From Paenibacillus_T sp033239625 (GTDB taxonomy: Bacteria; Bacillota; Bacilli; Paenibacillales; Paenibacillaceae): 64,000 bases of DNA. This document shows positions 34,604-43,221 of this stretch, one piece after another. The notes beneath the pieces were generated by a model that did no database searches, was not told the origin of the DNA, and saw only the letters and a program-made list of their open reading frames with translations. Position numbers and translations under genes: made by a program. Within the stretch, counting starts at the first letter, position 1. Each line of letters opens with the position of its first letter. The DNA lies in assembly GCF_033239625.1 (NCBI RefSeq), contig NZ_BTCK01000004.1:62001-126000 (forward strand), written 5' to 3'.

Positions 34604-35569
34604 TTATTGTAATGCCTTGAGCAGGTTTTGCAAATTCGATTCCATAATGGTAACATAATTGTCACCATTCTTCTGCTGTTCGTTCGTCAGTCCCTCGACT
34701 GGATTCAGCACAAGCGTCTCCACATCCGCTTCATTAGCAAGCGTTTCTGCTAACGTACTCGATACAAGCTCCTCGAAGAAAATATATTTCACATTATTCT
34801 CTTTCACGAACTTAGTCAGCTTAAGCAAATCCTGCGCACGCGGCTCTGCGTCTGGCGACAGCCCCATGATCGATTGCTCGTGCAGCCCATAGTCTCGTGC
34901 CAAATAGCTGAATGCTTGGTGGGAAACGACGATTTCGTGGTTCTGCAGCGCTCCCAGCTCACGCGTATACTGCTCATCAAGCGTCTTCAGCTGTTCGGCA
35001 ACTTTCTCGTAATTTGCTCTAAACTGTTCCTCATGCGCCGCGTCAGCCTTAATCAGCATTTGCTTCACATTGTCAGCCATTACGAGCATTGACTTGGGGC
35101 TTACCCATGTATGAGGATCGACATCCAGATCGCCATGATCATGATCATCGTGCTCTTCGTGCTCTTCGCTGTCCGCATCCAGCAATGTGATGCCTTCGCT
35201 CATTGCGCCCGTCATCAACTTCGAATTTGTCGGCAGTCCCTCTAGGAAGTCGTCAATCCAACCTTCCAGGCCTGCGCCGTTATACAACAGCAGCTGCGCT
35301 TTCGCAGCTGTATCCAGATCTCGGCTCTTCGGACTCCAATCGTGCGGTTCCACGCCAGTCGGAATAAGATTGATGACATTCGCGTAATCTCCGCCAATCT
35401 CGCTAGCCAAATAATAGATTGGATAAAAGCTTGTTACTACATTCGTCTTATCATCCGATAGCTTCGAAGATGTCGAGCTTCCGCAGCCGGATAGCATTAA
35501 TGCAATTGCTGCAATCATAATAAGTGCGTATCGAGGTTTCTTCCAATCTCGTTTGAGTCGTGCATTCAT
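34604..35569 (-). CDS. znuA: Zinc-binding lipoprotein of the ABC transporter
   Basis: Cluster A-I metal-binding lipoprotein, 321 residues. Signal with lipobox LMLSGCGSS (Cys near 29). A His/Asp-rich loop (HEEHDDHDHGDLDVDPH, about 137-153) is typical of zinc binders. Other metal contacts: GVEPHDWSP, VVSHQAFSYLA. First gene of the operon, behind a consensus promoter flanked by Zur-like boxes. Confidence 0.93.
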   Translation of the reverse strand: MNARLKRDWKKPRYALIMIAAIALMLSGCGSSTSSKLSDDKTNVVTSFYPIYYLASEIGGDYANVINLIPTGVEPHDWSPKSRDLDTAAKAQLLLYNGAGLEGWIDDFLEGLPTNSKLMTGAMSEGITLLDADSEEHEEHDDHDHGDLDVDPHTWVSPKSMLVMADNVKQMLIKADAAHEEQFRANYEKVAEQLKTLDEQYTRELGALQNHEIVVSHQAFSYLARDYGLHEQSIMGLSPDAEPRAQDLLKLTKFVKENNVKYIFFEELVSSTLAETLANEADVETLVLNPVEGLTNEQQKNGDNYVTIMESNLQNLLKALQ

Positions 35570-35610
35570 ATTCTATCGATCTCCATTTCGTCACCCGGTT
35601 GCGAGCTTAA

Positions 35611-35637
35611 TCGTAATCGTAACGATAACTATTACGA
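35611..35637. promoter_or_regulatory. Zur-like box, downstream of the znuA promoter
   Basis: TCGTAATCGTAACGATAACTATTACGA contains overlapping Zur-like half sites (TCGTAAT / ATTACGA). It sits just after the -10. Confidence 0.7.
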
Positions 35638-35642
35638 GAGTC

Positions 35643-35672
35643 ATTATACGGGAGCCTAGAACAGCGTGTCAA
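35643..35672 (-). promoter_or_regulatory. znuA promoter
   Basis: Perfect TTGACA and TATAAT hexamers on the minus strand with an 18-base spacer. Confidence 0.85.
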
Positions 35673-35676
35673 TGCC

Positions 35677-35694
35677 TAATCGTAGCGATTACGA
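35677..35694. promoter_or_regulatory. Zur-like box, upstream of the znuA promoter
   Basis: TAATCGTAGCGATTACGA, an imperfect inverted repeat of the TCGTAAT type just upstream of the -35. Confidence 0.65.
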
Positions 35695-35824
35695 AAAAGA
35701 GCTTCTTACGATAAATGACACAAAATCTCGCAATGCACGCAATGAATGATGTATTACCACTATTGGAACATTAAGCTTAATCTATTCAACACGGACAAAT
35801 TAACAGCACCGATTTCTATATTTC

Positions 35825-35868
35825 AAAAAAGCAGCCTCGAAAGTCCTAACTTGGACTTTCGAGGCTGC
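35825..35868 (-). terminator. Terminator of metG
   Basis: Sixteen-base stem GCAGCCTCGAAAGTCC / GGACTTTCGAGGCTGC followed on the minus strand by TTTTTTG. The remaining AT-rich stretch 35695-35824 shows nothing else. Confidence 0.92.
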
Positions 35869-35885
35869 CTGTGTTTCACAGACCG

Positions 35886-37865
35886 CTACTTCACTTTCGC
35901 ACCGTTCGGCATGCTGTCCGGCACGGTTGCCAGCGTCAGCTGGTCGCCTTCGGATGCTGCCAGAATCATGCCCTGCGACAGCTCGCCGCGCAGCTTGACC
36001 GGCTTCAGGTTCGTCACGCAGATCACTTTACGTCCAACCAATTGCTCAGGCGTATAGAACTTCGCAATGCCCGATACGACTTGGCGCTGCTCGAAGCCAA
36101 GGTCCAGCTGCAGCTTCAGCAGCTTATCCGCCTTCGGAACCGGCTCTGCAGCAATTACTTGCGCAACCCGCAGTTCAACCTTCGCGAAGTCTTCGATACC
36201 GATCTCTTCGGCCATCTCTGGCTTCTCCGTTACGCTGCCTTCAGCTGGTGCCGCCGATTGTGCAGCGGGCTCTGCCGGAGCGGTTCCACCGCTCATCGAC
36301 GAGATGATGAAAGCAATCTCTTCCGTTGCATCGAGACGCGGGAAGATCGGTTCGCCTTTGCCGACGCGCGTACCGCCAGGCAGCGTGCCGAACTGTTTAG
36401 CGCTCTCCCATGCCGTGAGCTCGCCCGGCTCGATGCCGAGCTGCGTCCACATCGACTGCGGCGTAGTCGTCAGGAACGGCTGCAGAACGATCGATACAAT
36501 ACGGAGCGACTCAGCCAGATGATACATCGATGAAGCAAGCTCAGCGCGCTTCGCTTCATCCTTCGCGAGCACCCACGGCTGGGTCTCGTCGATATATTTG
36601 TTCGTGCGGCTGACGAGCTGCCAGAGCGCTGTCAGCGCAACGGAGAACTCCATTTTCTCCATAGCGGCTTCCAATGTCGCAATGGATTCGGCAGCTTGTT
36701 CGCGAAGCGGCGAATCGAATGCTGTAACATCGCCTGCGTATGCAGGGACAACGCCGTCGAAATATTTGCCGATCATCGCGACTGTACGGTTCAGCAGGTT
36801 GCCGAGGTCATTCGCCAGATCGAAGTTCGTCCGTTCAACGAAGCTCTCCGGCGTGAACGTGCCGTCCGAACCGAATGGCACTTCGCGAAGCAGGAAGTAG
36901 CGCAACACGTCGAGGCCGTAACGGTCGATCAGTTTAACAGGGTCAATAACCGTGCCTTTCGACTTCGACATTTTGCCTTCCTTCGTCAGCCACCAGCCGT
37001 GAGCGAACACTTTCTTCGGCAGCGGCAGATCAAGCGCCATCAACATAATCGGCCAGTAGATCGTATGGAAACGAACAATCTCTTTGCCGACCAGATGAAC
37101 GTCCGCTGGCCAGAACTTGCGATACAATTCATCGTCTGGCGTATCGTAGCCCAGTGCCGTGATGTAGTTCGACAATGCATCGATCCATACATACACGACG
37201 TGCTTAGGGTCATTCGGTACTTTAATCCCCCAGTCGAACGTCGTACGGGACACTGCGAGATCTTCCAAACCTGGCTTAATGAAGTTGTTGATCATTTCAT
37301 TCTTGCGCGATTCCGGCTGAATGAATTCAGGGTTGTCGTTGTAGAATTGCAGCAAACGATCTGCATATTTGCTCATGCGGAAGAAGTAGCTCTCTTCCTT
37401 CACCAGCTCAACTGGACGTCCGCAGTCCGGGCAGTTGCCGTCAACGAGCTGACGCTCCAGGAAGAACGATTCACAAGGCGTACAATACCAACCTTCATAA
37501 GCGCCTTTGTAAATGTCATCTTGCTCGACCAGCTTAGCGAAAATCCGTTCAACGACGCGCTTGTGTCGGTCTTCTGTCGTACGGATGAAGTCGTCATTCG
37601 AAATATCAAGCTTCTTCCACAGCTCCTTGATGCCGACAACGATGTCGTCGACGAACTGCTGAGGCGTCTTGCCCTTTTCCTGCGCCTTGCGCTCAATCTT
37701 CTGACCGTGCTCATCGGTACCGGTCAAATAACGAACCTCGTAGCCGCGAAGACGCTTATAACGCGCCATAGCATCGCCTGCAACCGTCGTATACGCATGT
37801 CCGATATGCAGCTTATCGCTCGGATAATAGATTGGCGTAGTAATGTAGAATGTCTTATTACTCAT
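35886..37865 (-). CDS. metG: Methionyl-tRNA synthetase
   Basis: Charges tRNA-Met. 659 residues: HIGH at about 20-23, a zinc-binding insert with CTPC and CPDC (about 127-150), the KMSKS loop near 298, the anticodon-binding helical domain, and a C-terminal Trbp111 tRNA-binding domain (IEDFAKVELRVAQVIAAE onward). ATG behind GAAGGAG. Expression is probably controlled by the T-box leader upstream. Confidence 0.97.
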   Translation of the reverse strand: MSNKTFYITTPIYYPSDKLHIGHAYTTVAGDAMARYKRLRGYEVRYLTGTDEHGQKIERKAQEKGKTPQQFVDDIVVGIKELWKKLDISNDDFIRTTEDRHKRVVERIFAKLVEQDDIYKGAYEGWYCTPCESFFLERQLVDGNCPDCGRPVELVKEESYFFRMSKYADRLLQFYNDNPEFIQPESRKNEMINNFIKPGLEDLAVSRTTFDWGIKVPNDPKHVVYVWIDALSNYITALGYDTPDDELYRKFWPADVHLVGKEIVRFHTIYWPIMLMALDLPLPKKVFAHGWWLTKEGKMSKSKGTVIDPVKLIDRYGLDVLRYFLLREVPFGSDGTFTPESFVERTNFDLANDLGNLLNRTVAMIGKYFDGVVPAYAGDVTAFDSPLREQAAESIATLEAAMEKMEFSVALTALWQLVSRTNKYIDETQPWVLAKDEAKRAELASSMYHLAESLRIVSIVLQPFLTTTPQSMWTQLGIEPGELTAWESAKQFGTLPGGTRVGKGEPIFPRLDATEEIAFIISSMSGGTAPAEPAAQSAAPAEGSVTEKPEMAEEIGIEDFAKVELRVAQVIAAEPVPKADKLLKLQLDLGFEQRQVVSGIAKFYTPEQLVGRKVICVTNLKPVKLRGELSQGMILAASEGDQLTLATVPDSMPNGAKVK

Positions 37866-37904
37866 CTGATTTAAGCTCCTTCATCAACAATTTGTTTATG
37901 GACG

Positions 37905-38253
37905 ACAAAAAACCCCCGTCCAACATGGGACGAGAGTCCTCACTCGCGCGGTACCACCCAATTTCCTTCCCATGACCACGAAGCGCTATGGCCTCTGCTT
38001 TTGTCGTTGGAAAGCTTCATTCGCCGTCCGTGCTGACGGCACATTCCTTAACGCGGAACGACACGCCGCATCTTGCCGCGCAGCATTCTTCAAGTGCATC
38101 TCGCACTCCATGCTTCGCATTGCTCGATAGCGGTGCCTCCCGGACCATCTTCCACAACGCGCCTCATACCGGTTCCCAGCTCCCCCGGCTCTCTGCAATG
38201 ACCGCTTGCGTGTACTTATCCGTTCATCGGACTCTTCTATTAGAGTTTGAACT
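37905..38253 (-). ncRNA. T-box leader of metG (Met specifier)
   Basis: The minus strand carries the T-box sequence GGGTGGTACCGCG (37947-37959), followed by a terminator stem with CCCCCG/CGGGGG-type arms and TTTTTTG near 37907-37945. Upstream is the Stem I pattern AGAGAGCCGG with GAACCGG. A probable AUG specifier (38146-38148, within GAAGATGGTCC) fits a methionine system. Uncharged tRNA-Met would favour antitermination. Confidence 0.88.
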
Positions 38254-38264
38254 TGCATTATAAC
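38254..38264 (-). promoter_or_regulatory. Candidate -10 of the metG T-box transcript
   Basis: ACGTTATAATGC on the minus strand supplies a perfect TATAAT just before the leader. The -35 (TTCGAT) is weak. Confidence 0.5.
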
Positions 38265-38300
38265 GTATATCCAAAATATATCGAACCGCGCTATGCGATG

Positions 38301-38558
38301 TCAAGGACTCCCGCCCTGCTCCATTCGCTTCACCTTCGGTTTAGGCTCAGGCACCGGATCATAACCGCCGGGATGGAACGGATGACAGCGGCATATCCGC
38401 TTGACCGCAAGCCACGAACCACGCGCTGCGCCATGCTGTTCTAGTGCAGTCAAAGCGTATTGCGAGCATGTCGGATAGTAGCGGCAAGTCGGCGGCTTAA
38501 GCGGCGATATAACGCGGCGATAAAAATGGACCGGCAGCTGCAGCACTTTATTCATCAT
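38301..38558 (-). CDS. yidD: Membrane protein insertion efficiency factor YidD
   Basis: Small membrane-associated protein assisting YidC-dependent insertion. 85 residues with the family core FYRRVISPLKPPTCRYYPTC, SQYALTALEQHG and CHPFHPGGYDPVP. ATG behind GGAGGG. Confidence 0.93.
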   Translation of the reverse strand: MMNKVLQLPVHFYRRVISPLKPPTCRYYPTCSQYALTALEQHGAARGSWLAVKRICRCHPFHPGGYDPVPEPKPKVKRMEQGGSP

Positions 38559-38610
38559 GACGGCGATCCCTCCTATCCTGCGAAACCTGCGGAACCGATA
38601 CCTTCATTTC

Positions 38611-39054
38611 TTATTCCGAAGGCCGTTCTGCTTCATCCTGTCGACAGTCTTTGCAGTAACCGAACACTTCAAACTTATGCTTCACGACCTGGAAGTTATC
38701 CGGTACATCCGTCGCATCCATCGGGCAATGCTTAATCGGATACGTCTTGCTGCACTGCAGACAGATCAGATGGTGATGATGGTCGTGTTCGCGACAATGC
38801 AGCTTGAAACGCACGCCTTCCTCGAACATAACCTGCTCGAGTACACCGAGCTCCTCCATAATGCGAAGGTTCCGATATACGGTATCAAAGCTAAGCCCTG
38901 AATAAATGCGTCCCATATATTCATATACATCCTTAGGCGTCCTATAGCCAGGTGAATCGGCGAACAGCCCTGCCAGCGTCTTGCGCTGATCGGTTATGCG
39001 CAATCCTTGCGCAGCCATTCTCCGAACGATCTCTTCGGTCGTCATCGTCAGCAA
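38611..39054 (-). CDS. zur: Fur-family regulator, probably Zur
   Basis: Metal-dependent repressor, 147 residues. HTH region MAAQGLRITDQRKTLAGLF, then DTVYRNLRIMEELGVL. His-rich HCREHDHHHHLICLQC and the second CxxC pair (CKDC) form the structural zinc site. TTG start at 39054 has GGAGG seven bases upstream. Zur rather than Fur or PerR is inferred from the nearby Zur-like boxes at znuA, 3 kb away. Confidence 0.82.
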   Translation of the reverse strand: MLTMTTEEIVRRMAAQGLRITDQRKTLAGLFADSPGYRTPKDVYEYMGRIYSGLSFDTVYRNLRIMEELGVLEQVMFEEGVRFKLHCREHDHHHHLICLQCSKTYPIKHCPMDATDVPDNFQVVKHKFEVFGYCKDCRQDEAERPSE

Positions 39055-39171
39055 AGCAAACCCTCCGAATCAAGGTGAGACTGGTTTTCAAGTAATCTTC
39101 TACTGTTCATAATGCCGTAAAATAGAGACAGCGTCAATGTAATGCCCTCTCGCGCTTGTTGAATTGCTAAT

Positions 39172-39219
39172 GAAAAAGCTGCAGCCGGCGTACGTTATCG
39201 TACACCTCTGCAGCTTTCA
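39172..39219 (-). terminator. Terminator after the PKD-domain gene
   Basis: AAAGCTGCAG / CTGCAGCTTT stem with an inner GTACG/CGTAC pair, followed on the minus strand by TTTTTC. Confidence 0.8.
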
Positions 39220-39234
39220 TTCTATAAATTCATG

Positions 39235-41208
39235 TTACCACTTAAGTGCCGGCAGTGGCGTAAACAACATCTGGAGCGGAAGATTGCCGCCAGGTGCAAT
39301 CATAAATTGAATTTCAACCGTTTCTTCCGTCAGACCTGTGCGGTACAATACGCCCGCCTCGCTCGAGCCTGTGATCGTCGGCGTGGAAGTTGGAAGCGTG
39401 ACGAGCTTGCCATTCACGAGGAAGGCACCCATATAGTAGCCGCCGCGCGGGTTTAGCGTAATGAGCGTACGCGGTGCGACATGCGCCAGCTTCATTTTGT
39501 ACAACACACCGTAGTTGCCCCTATTGACCTCTAAGTTGCCCGTTAGGCCATCATAACCGGTCAAGTAAGGATCGAGCTTGCCGTCGCCGATCGTAATCCG
39601 CTGCGGCGAATTGCCAAGCGTTTCATTGATCTCGATCGAACGGTTCGTACCGTCAAACGAGCCGCGAACGTGAGTATCTCGCTCCAAGTAAGTCAAATTC
39701 GGAAGCTCCGTCACAGGGTTCTTGCCTTCCTTCACAGCAACAATATGGAATTCCAGCCTTTGGTCGGTTACGAGGTCGGCGAATGCCGACAGCACTTCAC
39801 CTTGTTTAAGCGCACGCTGCGAGATGAGCGGCAGCACTTCCTTCGTCTCACCAGGCTTGACTGTCTGCCAAGTCGTTGCAGGGTTGGATGCGAGCGCCGT
39901 CAGATAGCGGGCCGTCGACATTTTGCCTGTAGCCGATACCTGCACATTCGGTCCTCCCATGCCCGTAGCGCCAATACCTACGTTAGCCGTTACATTGCCA
40001 TAGTTCGTTGCAAGCAAATAGATCTTTACCGGTTCGCCTGTACTGTTCATATTGTGGAACATGAAGCGAATTTCACCCAGAAGCTGATCCTCATAGGAAA
40101 TCCCTTCGCGCGTCAACGTCTCCGGGCTATTGCTGCGCACCATCTGGGCCGGCTCTGCAACCGGTGTGAAAGGCACAACTGCAGCATTCAGCACGGATGA
40201 AGCATTAATAGGGAATTTCTCGCCTACCGGCGTGAACAAGCTGTCGTAATCTTCTCGCGTATACAACACTTCCGTCGATACCGTTATATTCTTCGTCACT
40301 TGCGAGGTCAGTCCATGACGGTCCGTAACCTCCAGCGTTACCGGATATTCGCCAGCCGCAAAGAATACTTTCTCATTGCCCGACCATTTGGCAGAAACGA
40401 TCGAATTCTCATCGTCCGTGCTCCAGTCGGTGTACAAGACGTTCTCGCCGATTCGGTAGACCGTCTTATCCGTAGTGAAGTCTGCAACTGGCGCTTGGTT
40501 CGGAGGCTTGACCTCGATCGTTACCGAATAGGGGTCACTCCAAATTCCATTGCCGTCTTGTATTTGACGCGTAATCGTGTACATGCCCGCTTCTGGGAAA
40601 ATGTCTTGACGACCGTCCCATACCTCGTTCAACAATCCTGTTCCGCTAGGTATAACGGACTTGTCCGTATACTGCACAACCGTCTGCTGCGCATAAATCT
40701 CCGTTGGCGTTACTTCGAACGCCGCTGTCGGCGCTTTCGGCGCAGTCGACCAGGAGAGCGTCATTGTCGTCCCAACAAGCGTAAGCTGCGCACCTGTAAG
40801 GATCGACCATGATTTGACCGGAATCATGAACGAGCCCTTCTGGTTAATCGCCGGACCAGTCAACGCTGTTGCGACACCGTCCTTCGTCACCGTAGCCGAA
40901 TTCGGCTTGAAGCGAAGCTCTACCCCGTCGGCAGACTTAGCAATCGACTCCTTCGTCGGTGCATTGTATGTGACCTTGTAGCCAAATTCTACAGCAATCG
41001 CCTTAAGCGGAATGTAGGATACTCCGTTAATGAACGTTAGCGGCTGCGCCGCAGTTGTCTTGACGCCATTGTGTACGATTGTTGTGCTGTTCTTCACCAT
41101 GGTGAGCGTATCCGTAACCGGATCTGCCGCATAAAGGGAAGGTACATCTACTGCCATTTGCAACCATAACAACGATAAGAGCAACAACCATTTGATCTTT
41201 TTCAACAC
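39235..41208 (-). CDS. Secreted protein with copper amine oxidase N-terminal-like and PKD domains
   Basis: 657 residues. Signal peptide (IKWLLLLSLLWLQMAVDVPSL). Next is a domain of the copper amine oxidase N-terminal-like type common in Paenibacillaceae surface proteins (FINGVSYIPLKAIAVEFGYKV, SFMIPVKSW), about 45-150. Two PKD-like domains follow (about 158-232 and 237-313; YTITRQIQDGNGIWSDPYSV and YPVTLEVTDRHGLTSQ). The C-terminal 340 residues are unassigned beta-rich sequence. No catalytic motif. Probably extracellular and envelope-associated. Start GTG at 41208 or TTG three bases later, behind AAAGGAG. Confidence 0.8.
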   Translation of the reverse strand: MLKKIKWLLLLSLLWLQMAVDVPSLYAADPVTDTLTMVKNSTTIVHNGVKTTAAQPLTFINGVSYIPLKAIAVEFGYKVTYNAPTKESIAKSADGVELRFKPNSATVTKDGVATALTGPAINQKGSFMIPVKSWSILTGAQLTLVGTTMTLSWSTAPKAPTAAFEVTPTEIYAQQTVVQYTDKSVIPSGTGLLNEVWDGRQDIFPEAGMYTITRQIQDGNGIWSDPYSVTIEVKPPNQAPVADFTTDKTVYRIGENVLYTDWSTDDENSIVSAKWSGNEKVFFAAGEYPVTLEVTDRHGLTSQVTKNITVSTEVLYTREDYDSLFTPVGEKFPINASSVLNAAVVPFTPVAEPAQMVRSNSPETLTREGISYEDQLLGEIRFMFHNMNSTGEPVKIYLLATNYGNVTANVGIGATGMGGPNVQVSATGKMSTARYLTALASNPATTWQTVKPGETKEVLPLISQRALKQGEVLSAFADLVTDQRLEFHIVAVKEGKNPVTELPNLTYLERDTHVRGSFDGTNRSIEINETLGNSPQRITIGDGKLDPYLTGYDGLTGNLEVNRGNYGVLYKMKLAHVAPRTLITLNPRGGYYMGAFLVNGKLVTLPTSTPTITGSSEAGVLYRTGLTEETVEIQFMIAPGGNLPLQMLFTPLPALKW

Positions 41209-41337
41209 AACGACTCCTTTATCTCTACTTCATCCTATCCGTCCTCTTGGACGTTACCGAGCAGACAAAGGTTGCGTTAAATTAATAGTTTGCCACAATT
41301 TAGACACAATCATTAAACAGTTTCTTAATAATTACAT

Positions 41338-41559
41338 TTACCCATTGACTTTCATGTTGATGATGAAACTAAGTGCCATAGCAGCAAATAAGACGATGCT
41401 TACGATGCCTAAAGTTCTACGAATTCGGATAGACTTACCCAATCGAACAGCACCTACTTCCATTCTTCTGCCTTCCGTTACAGAGCGATGAGCGAACAGA
41501 AAAGCAACGATGCTAGTGACAAATAAGATATTCGTAAAAAACCATATCCCCGTCCACAT
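41338..41559 (-). CDS. Small two-helix membrane protein
   Basis: 73 residues with two membrane helices (GIWFFTNILFVTSIVAFLFA; TLGIVSIVLFAAMALSFII) separated by a basic loop. TTAGGAGGAAGG precedes the ATG, so it is probably translated. Family not recognised. Confidence 0.6.
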   Translation of the reverse strand: MWTGIWFFTNILFVTSIVAFLFAHRSVTEGRRMEVGAVRLGKSIRIRRTLGIVSIVLFAAMALSFIINMKVNG

Positions 41560-41589
41560 ATGTATGACCTTCCTCCTAATAAATGCGCT

Positions 41590-41774
41590 GTAAGAAAACC
41601 TCTATTGCAGCCTTTCGAAGATGAGCGACCGCGTTTAGAGGTGGGTTTTATCGCCAATAAGAACTTGTTTTTTCGAGTGACTCGAAAGCTTATACATTCT
41701 TATGTGGTAAAAAAAGAGAAAACCTCTATCGAAGCCTCTCGGTGATGAGCGGCTTCGCGTAGAGGCGGTAAACC
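41590..41774. repeat. Dispersed two-module hairpin repeat, copy C
   Basis: On the minus strand: a terminator-like hairpin (CCTCTACGCGAAGCC / GGCTTCGATAGAGG then TTTTCTCTTTTTTT), then a module with ATAAGAA/TTCTTAT and CTTTCGAG/CTCGAAA pairs ending GGCGATAAAACC, then a second CCTCTA/TAGAGG hairpin and TTTTC. Closely related to 3594-3778. It separates two small same-strand membrane-protein genes. Confidence 0.75.
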
Positions 41775-41840
41775 ATCAGCCAGCAGGAGCCAGTCATTCG
41801 CAGGCATCCTGACAGCGGATTCATTCGTTCGGTTCGCCCG

Positions 41841-42041
41841 TCAGACGAACCAGGTGTTGAGAATAACGCCGAACACGGCTGCACTTACGACTGCGCCTGC
41901 GAACGAGAACCAGCCCGAGCGGTAGCGCAATTGAAACATCTTGAGAATGCCCAAGCTCAACAAAGAAAAGATGAGCATAATGAAGACCGCTCCGATTACG
42001 AATAATGCAGGTGACACGCTGCTGACGTCGACTAGAGTCAT
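41841..42041 (-). CDS. Small two-helix membrane protein
   Basis: 66 residues with two hydrophobic segments (PALFVIGAVFIMLIFSLLSLGIL; FSFAGAVVSAAVFGVILN). ATG at 42041 has GGAGG seven bases upstream; the TTG at 42047 is too close to the site. Resembles small Bacillales membrane proteins such as DUF2759, but I cannot confirm this. Confidence 0.6.
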   Translation of the reverse strand: MTLVDVSSVSPALFVIGAVFIMLIFSLLSLGILKMFQLRYRSGWFSFAGAVVSAAVFGVILNTWFV

Positions 42042-42127
42042 TGACAATCCTCCATCATCACTATATCTCGCTACATTATAGCGGAACGGCCGAACCGTTT
42101 CCAGTGGCGCTGGTGAAGAATTGATGA

Positions 42128-42547
42128 CTAATATCGAATCGGCGTTTCATAGTAGCGGCGGTCGACTGGTTTTTTGCGCAGCTTGATTTGCAGAACGCCA
42201 TCTTGGCATAGAGCTTTGCATACGCGAGGATTAACTTGTTTGGGAAGGTCGATCGTTTCTCGCTGCTGCTGCGGCAGACCCTCGATACGAATGCGATCCT
42301 CTCGAACGAACAGGCGCAGGTCAGACGGACGCACGCCGCGAGGAAGATTCCATTTGATAACGATAAAATGATGCGTTTCGAACGTTTCCGCATTACTATG
42401 GCCGGGCATCGCGGGCTTCTCCGGCATCGCATTCGCCATCATTGATTTCACATAGCGCTCGACCCAACCGGTATCCTTCAGCGCATCAAACCCGCGAGGA
42501 AGCTGCTGCTTCTGCATCCACTGCTCCATCTCATCCCACTTCACCAT
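42128..42547 (-). CDS. Hsp20 / alpha-crystallin-like protein
   Basis: 139 residues. The C-terminal half has the small heat shock fold pattern (HHFIVIKWNLPRGVRPSDLRL, RIRIEGLPQQQRETIDLP, GVLQIKLRKK). The N-terminal 50 residues are helical and variable. It is divergent from gerP, so a spore role (compare the Hsp20-like coat protein CotP) is possible but inferred. No standard IXI tail; ends with YYETPIRY. Confidence 0.72.
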   Translation of the reverse strand: MVKWDEMEQWMQKQQLPRGFDALKDTGWVERYVKSMMANAMPEKPAMPGHSNAETFETHHFIVIKWNLPRGVRPSDLRLFVREDRIRIEGLPQQQRETIDLPKQVNPRVCKALCQDGVLQIKLRKKPVDRRYYETPIRY

Positions 42548-42622
42548 GAGCGATCCCCTCCTGCCCCCGGCCGATGATTCTTCTGTACCCTATATTATTA
42601 TGCGAGAATGGGCACATGCGGA

Positions 42623-42649
42623 ACCAATGGGCGAATGCCGCATACGATA
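42623..42649 (+). promoter_or_regulatory. Candidate sigma-K promoter of gerP
   Basis: AC, 16 bases, then CATACGATA, matching the sigma-K consensus AC-N16-CATANNNTA. gerP is sigma-K dependent in Bacillus. Confidence 0.65.
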
Positions 42650-42658
42650 ACTTATATT

Positions 42659-42722
42659 GCGTGTTCAAAAAGTTCGGTTTTCAGCTTTCGCGATCAAAAG
42701 CGGGCTTTTTGAACAACTTCTT
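42659..42722. repeat. GTTCAAAAAG hairpin element in the gerP leader
   Basis: Outer arms GTTCAAAAAG (42663-42672) and CTTTTTGAAC (42705-42714) enclose TTCGGTTTTCAG and an AGCTTT/AAAAGC pair. Related copies lie at 10022-10047 and 13715-13786. Confidence 0.65.
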
Positions 42723-42757
42723 ATATGGAATCGCTAGACAAGGAGGTGGAATGCCGT

Positions 42758-42997
42758 ATGCCAGCAGTCGTAGGCTTCGTCAATATTACGAGTATCGGCT
42801 CCAGCGGAATCGTCCAATTCGGTGATGCCGTGCAAGTATCGCCGTCCAGCGCATCCAAGACATATGCAGGTGCCGGATCATTCTTAACAGGCAGCCTGGC
42901 GAACTCGAACAATGCATTAAGCGCAACCAATACGATCGACCCTGACGTGCAGGATAATACGCAGAATAACGTCGCCAGCGGAGTTAATGCGGTATGA
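42758..42997 (+). CDS. gerPA: Spore germination protein GerPA/GerPF family
   Basis: Spore-coat protein needed for germinants to pass the coat. 79 residues: MPAVVGFVNITSIGSSGIVQFGD, then SKTYAGAGSF and SATNTIDPDVQDN. GerPA and GerPF are similar; first position in the operon favours PA. Start ATG at 42758 with AAGGAGG upstream. Confidence 0.88.
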   Translation: MPAVVGFVNITSIGSSGIVQFGDAVQVSPSSASKTYAGAGSFLTGSLANSNNALSATNTIDPDVQDNTQNNVASGVNAV

Positions 42998-43206
42998 GCA
43001 ATTGGACGATTTATCAACAAATTACGATTCAGCAGCTTCGCGTGCAGAGCGTATCCAATAGCTCCGTTCTTCAGGTAGGCAGCGCCGGATCGATCCGATC
43101 GCTGTCTCAATTGTACAATTCCGGCGGTTTCTCCGGTCCCGCCCCACAGCTCGGCGAAGAATCCGAGAATCCGCTCTCTTTCGTTCCTCTGCCGAATCCC
43201 AATTAA
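42994..43206 (+). CDS. gerPB: Spore germination protein GerPB
   Basis: 70 residues: IYQQITIQQLRVQSVSNSS, then VLQVGSAGSIRSLSQLYNSGGF, the GerPB signature. Overlaps the gerPA stop by four bases (ATGA). Confidence 0.9.
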   Translation: MSNWTIYQQITIQQLRVQSVSNSSVLQVGSAGSIRSLSQLYNSGGFSGPAPQLGEESENPLSFVPLPNPN

Positions 43207-43221
43207 TGTGATGCGAGGTGC

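Noticed and set aside
36696..37874. 392-codon plus-strand open frame
   Set aside because: Antisense to metG, no ribosome site, no domain recognised.
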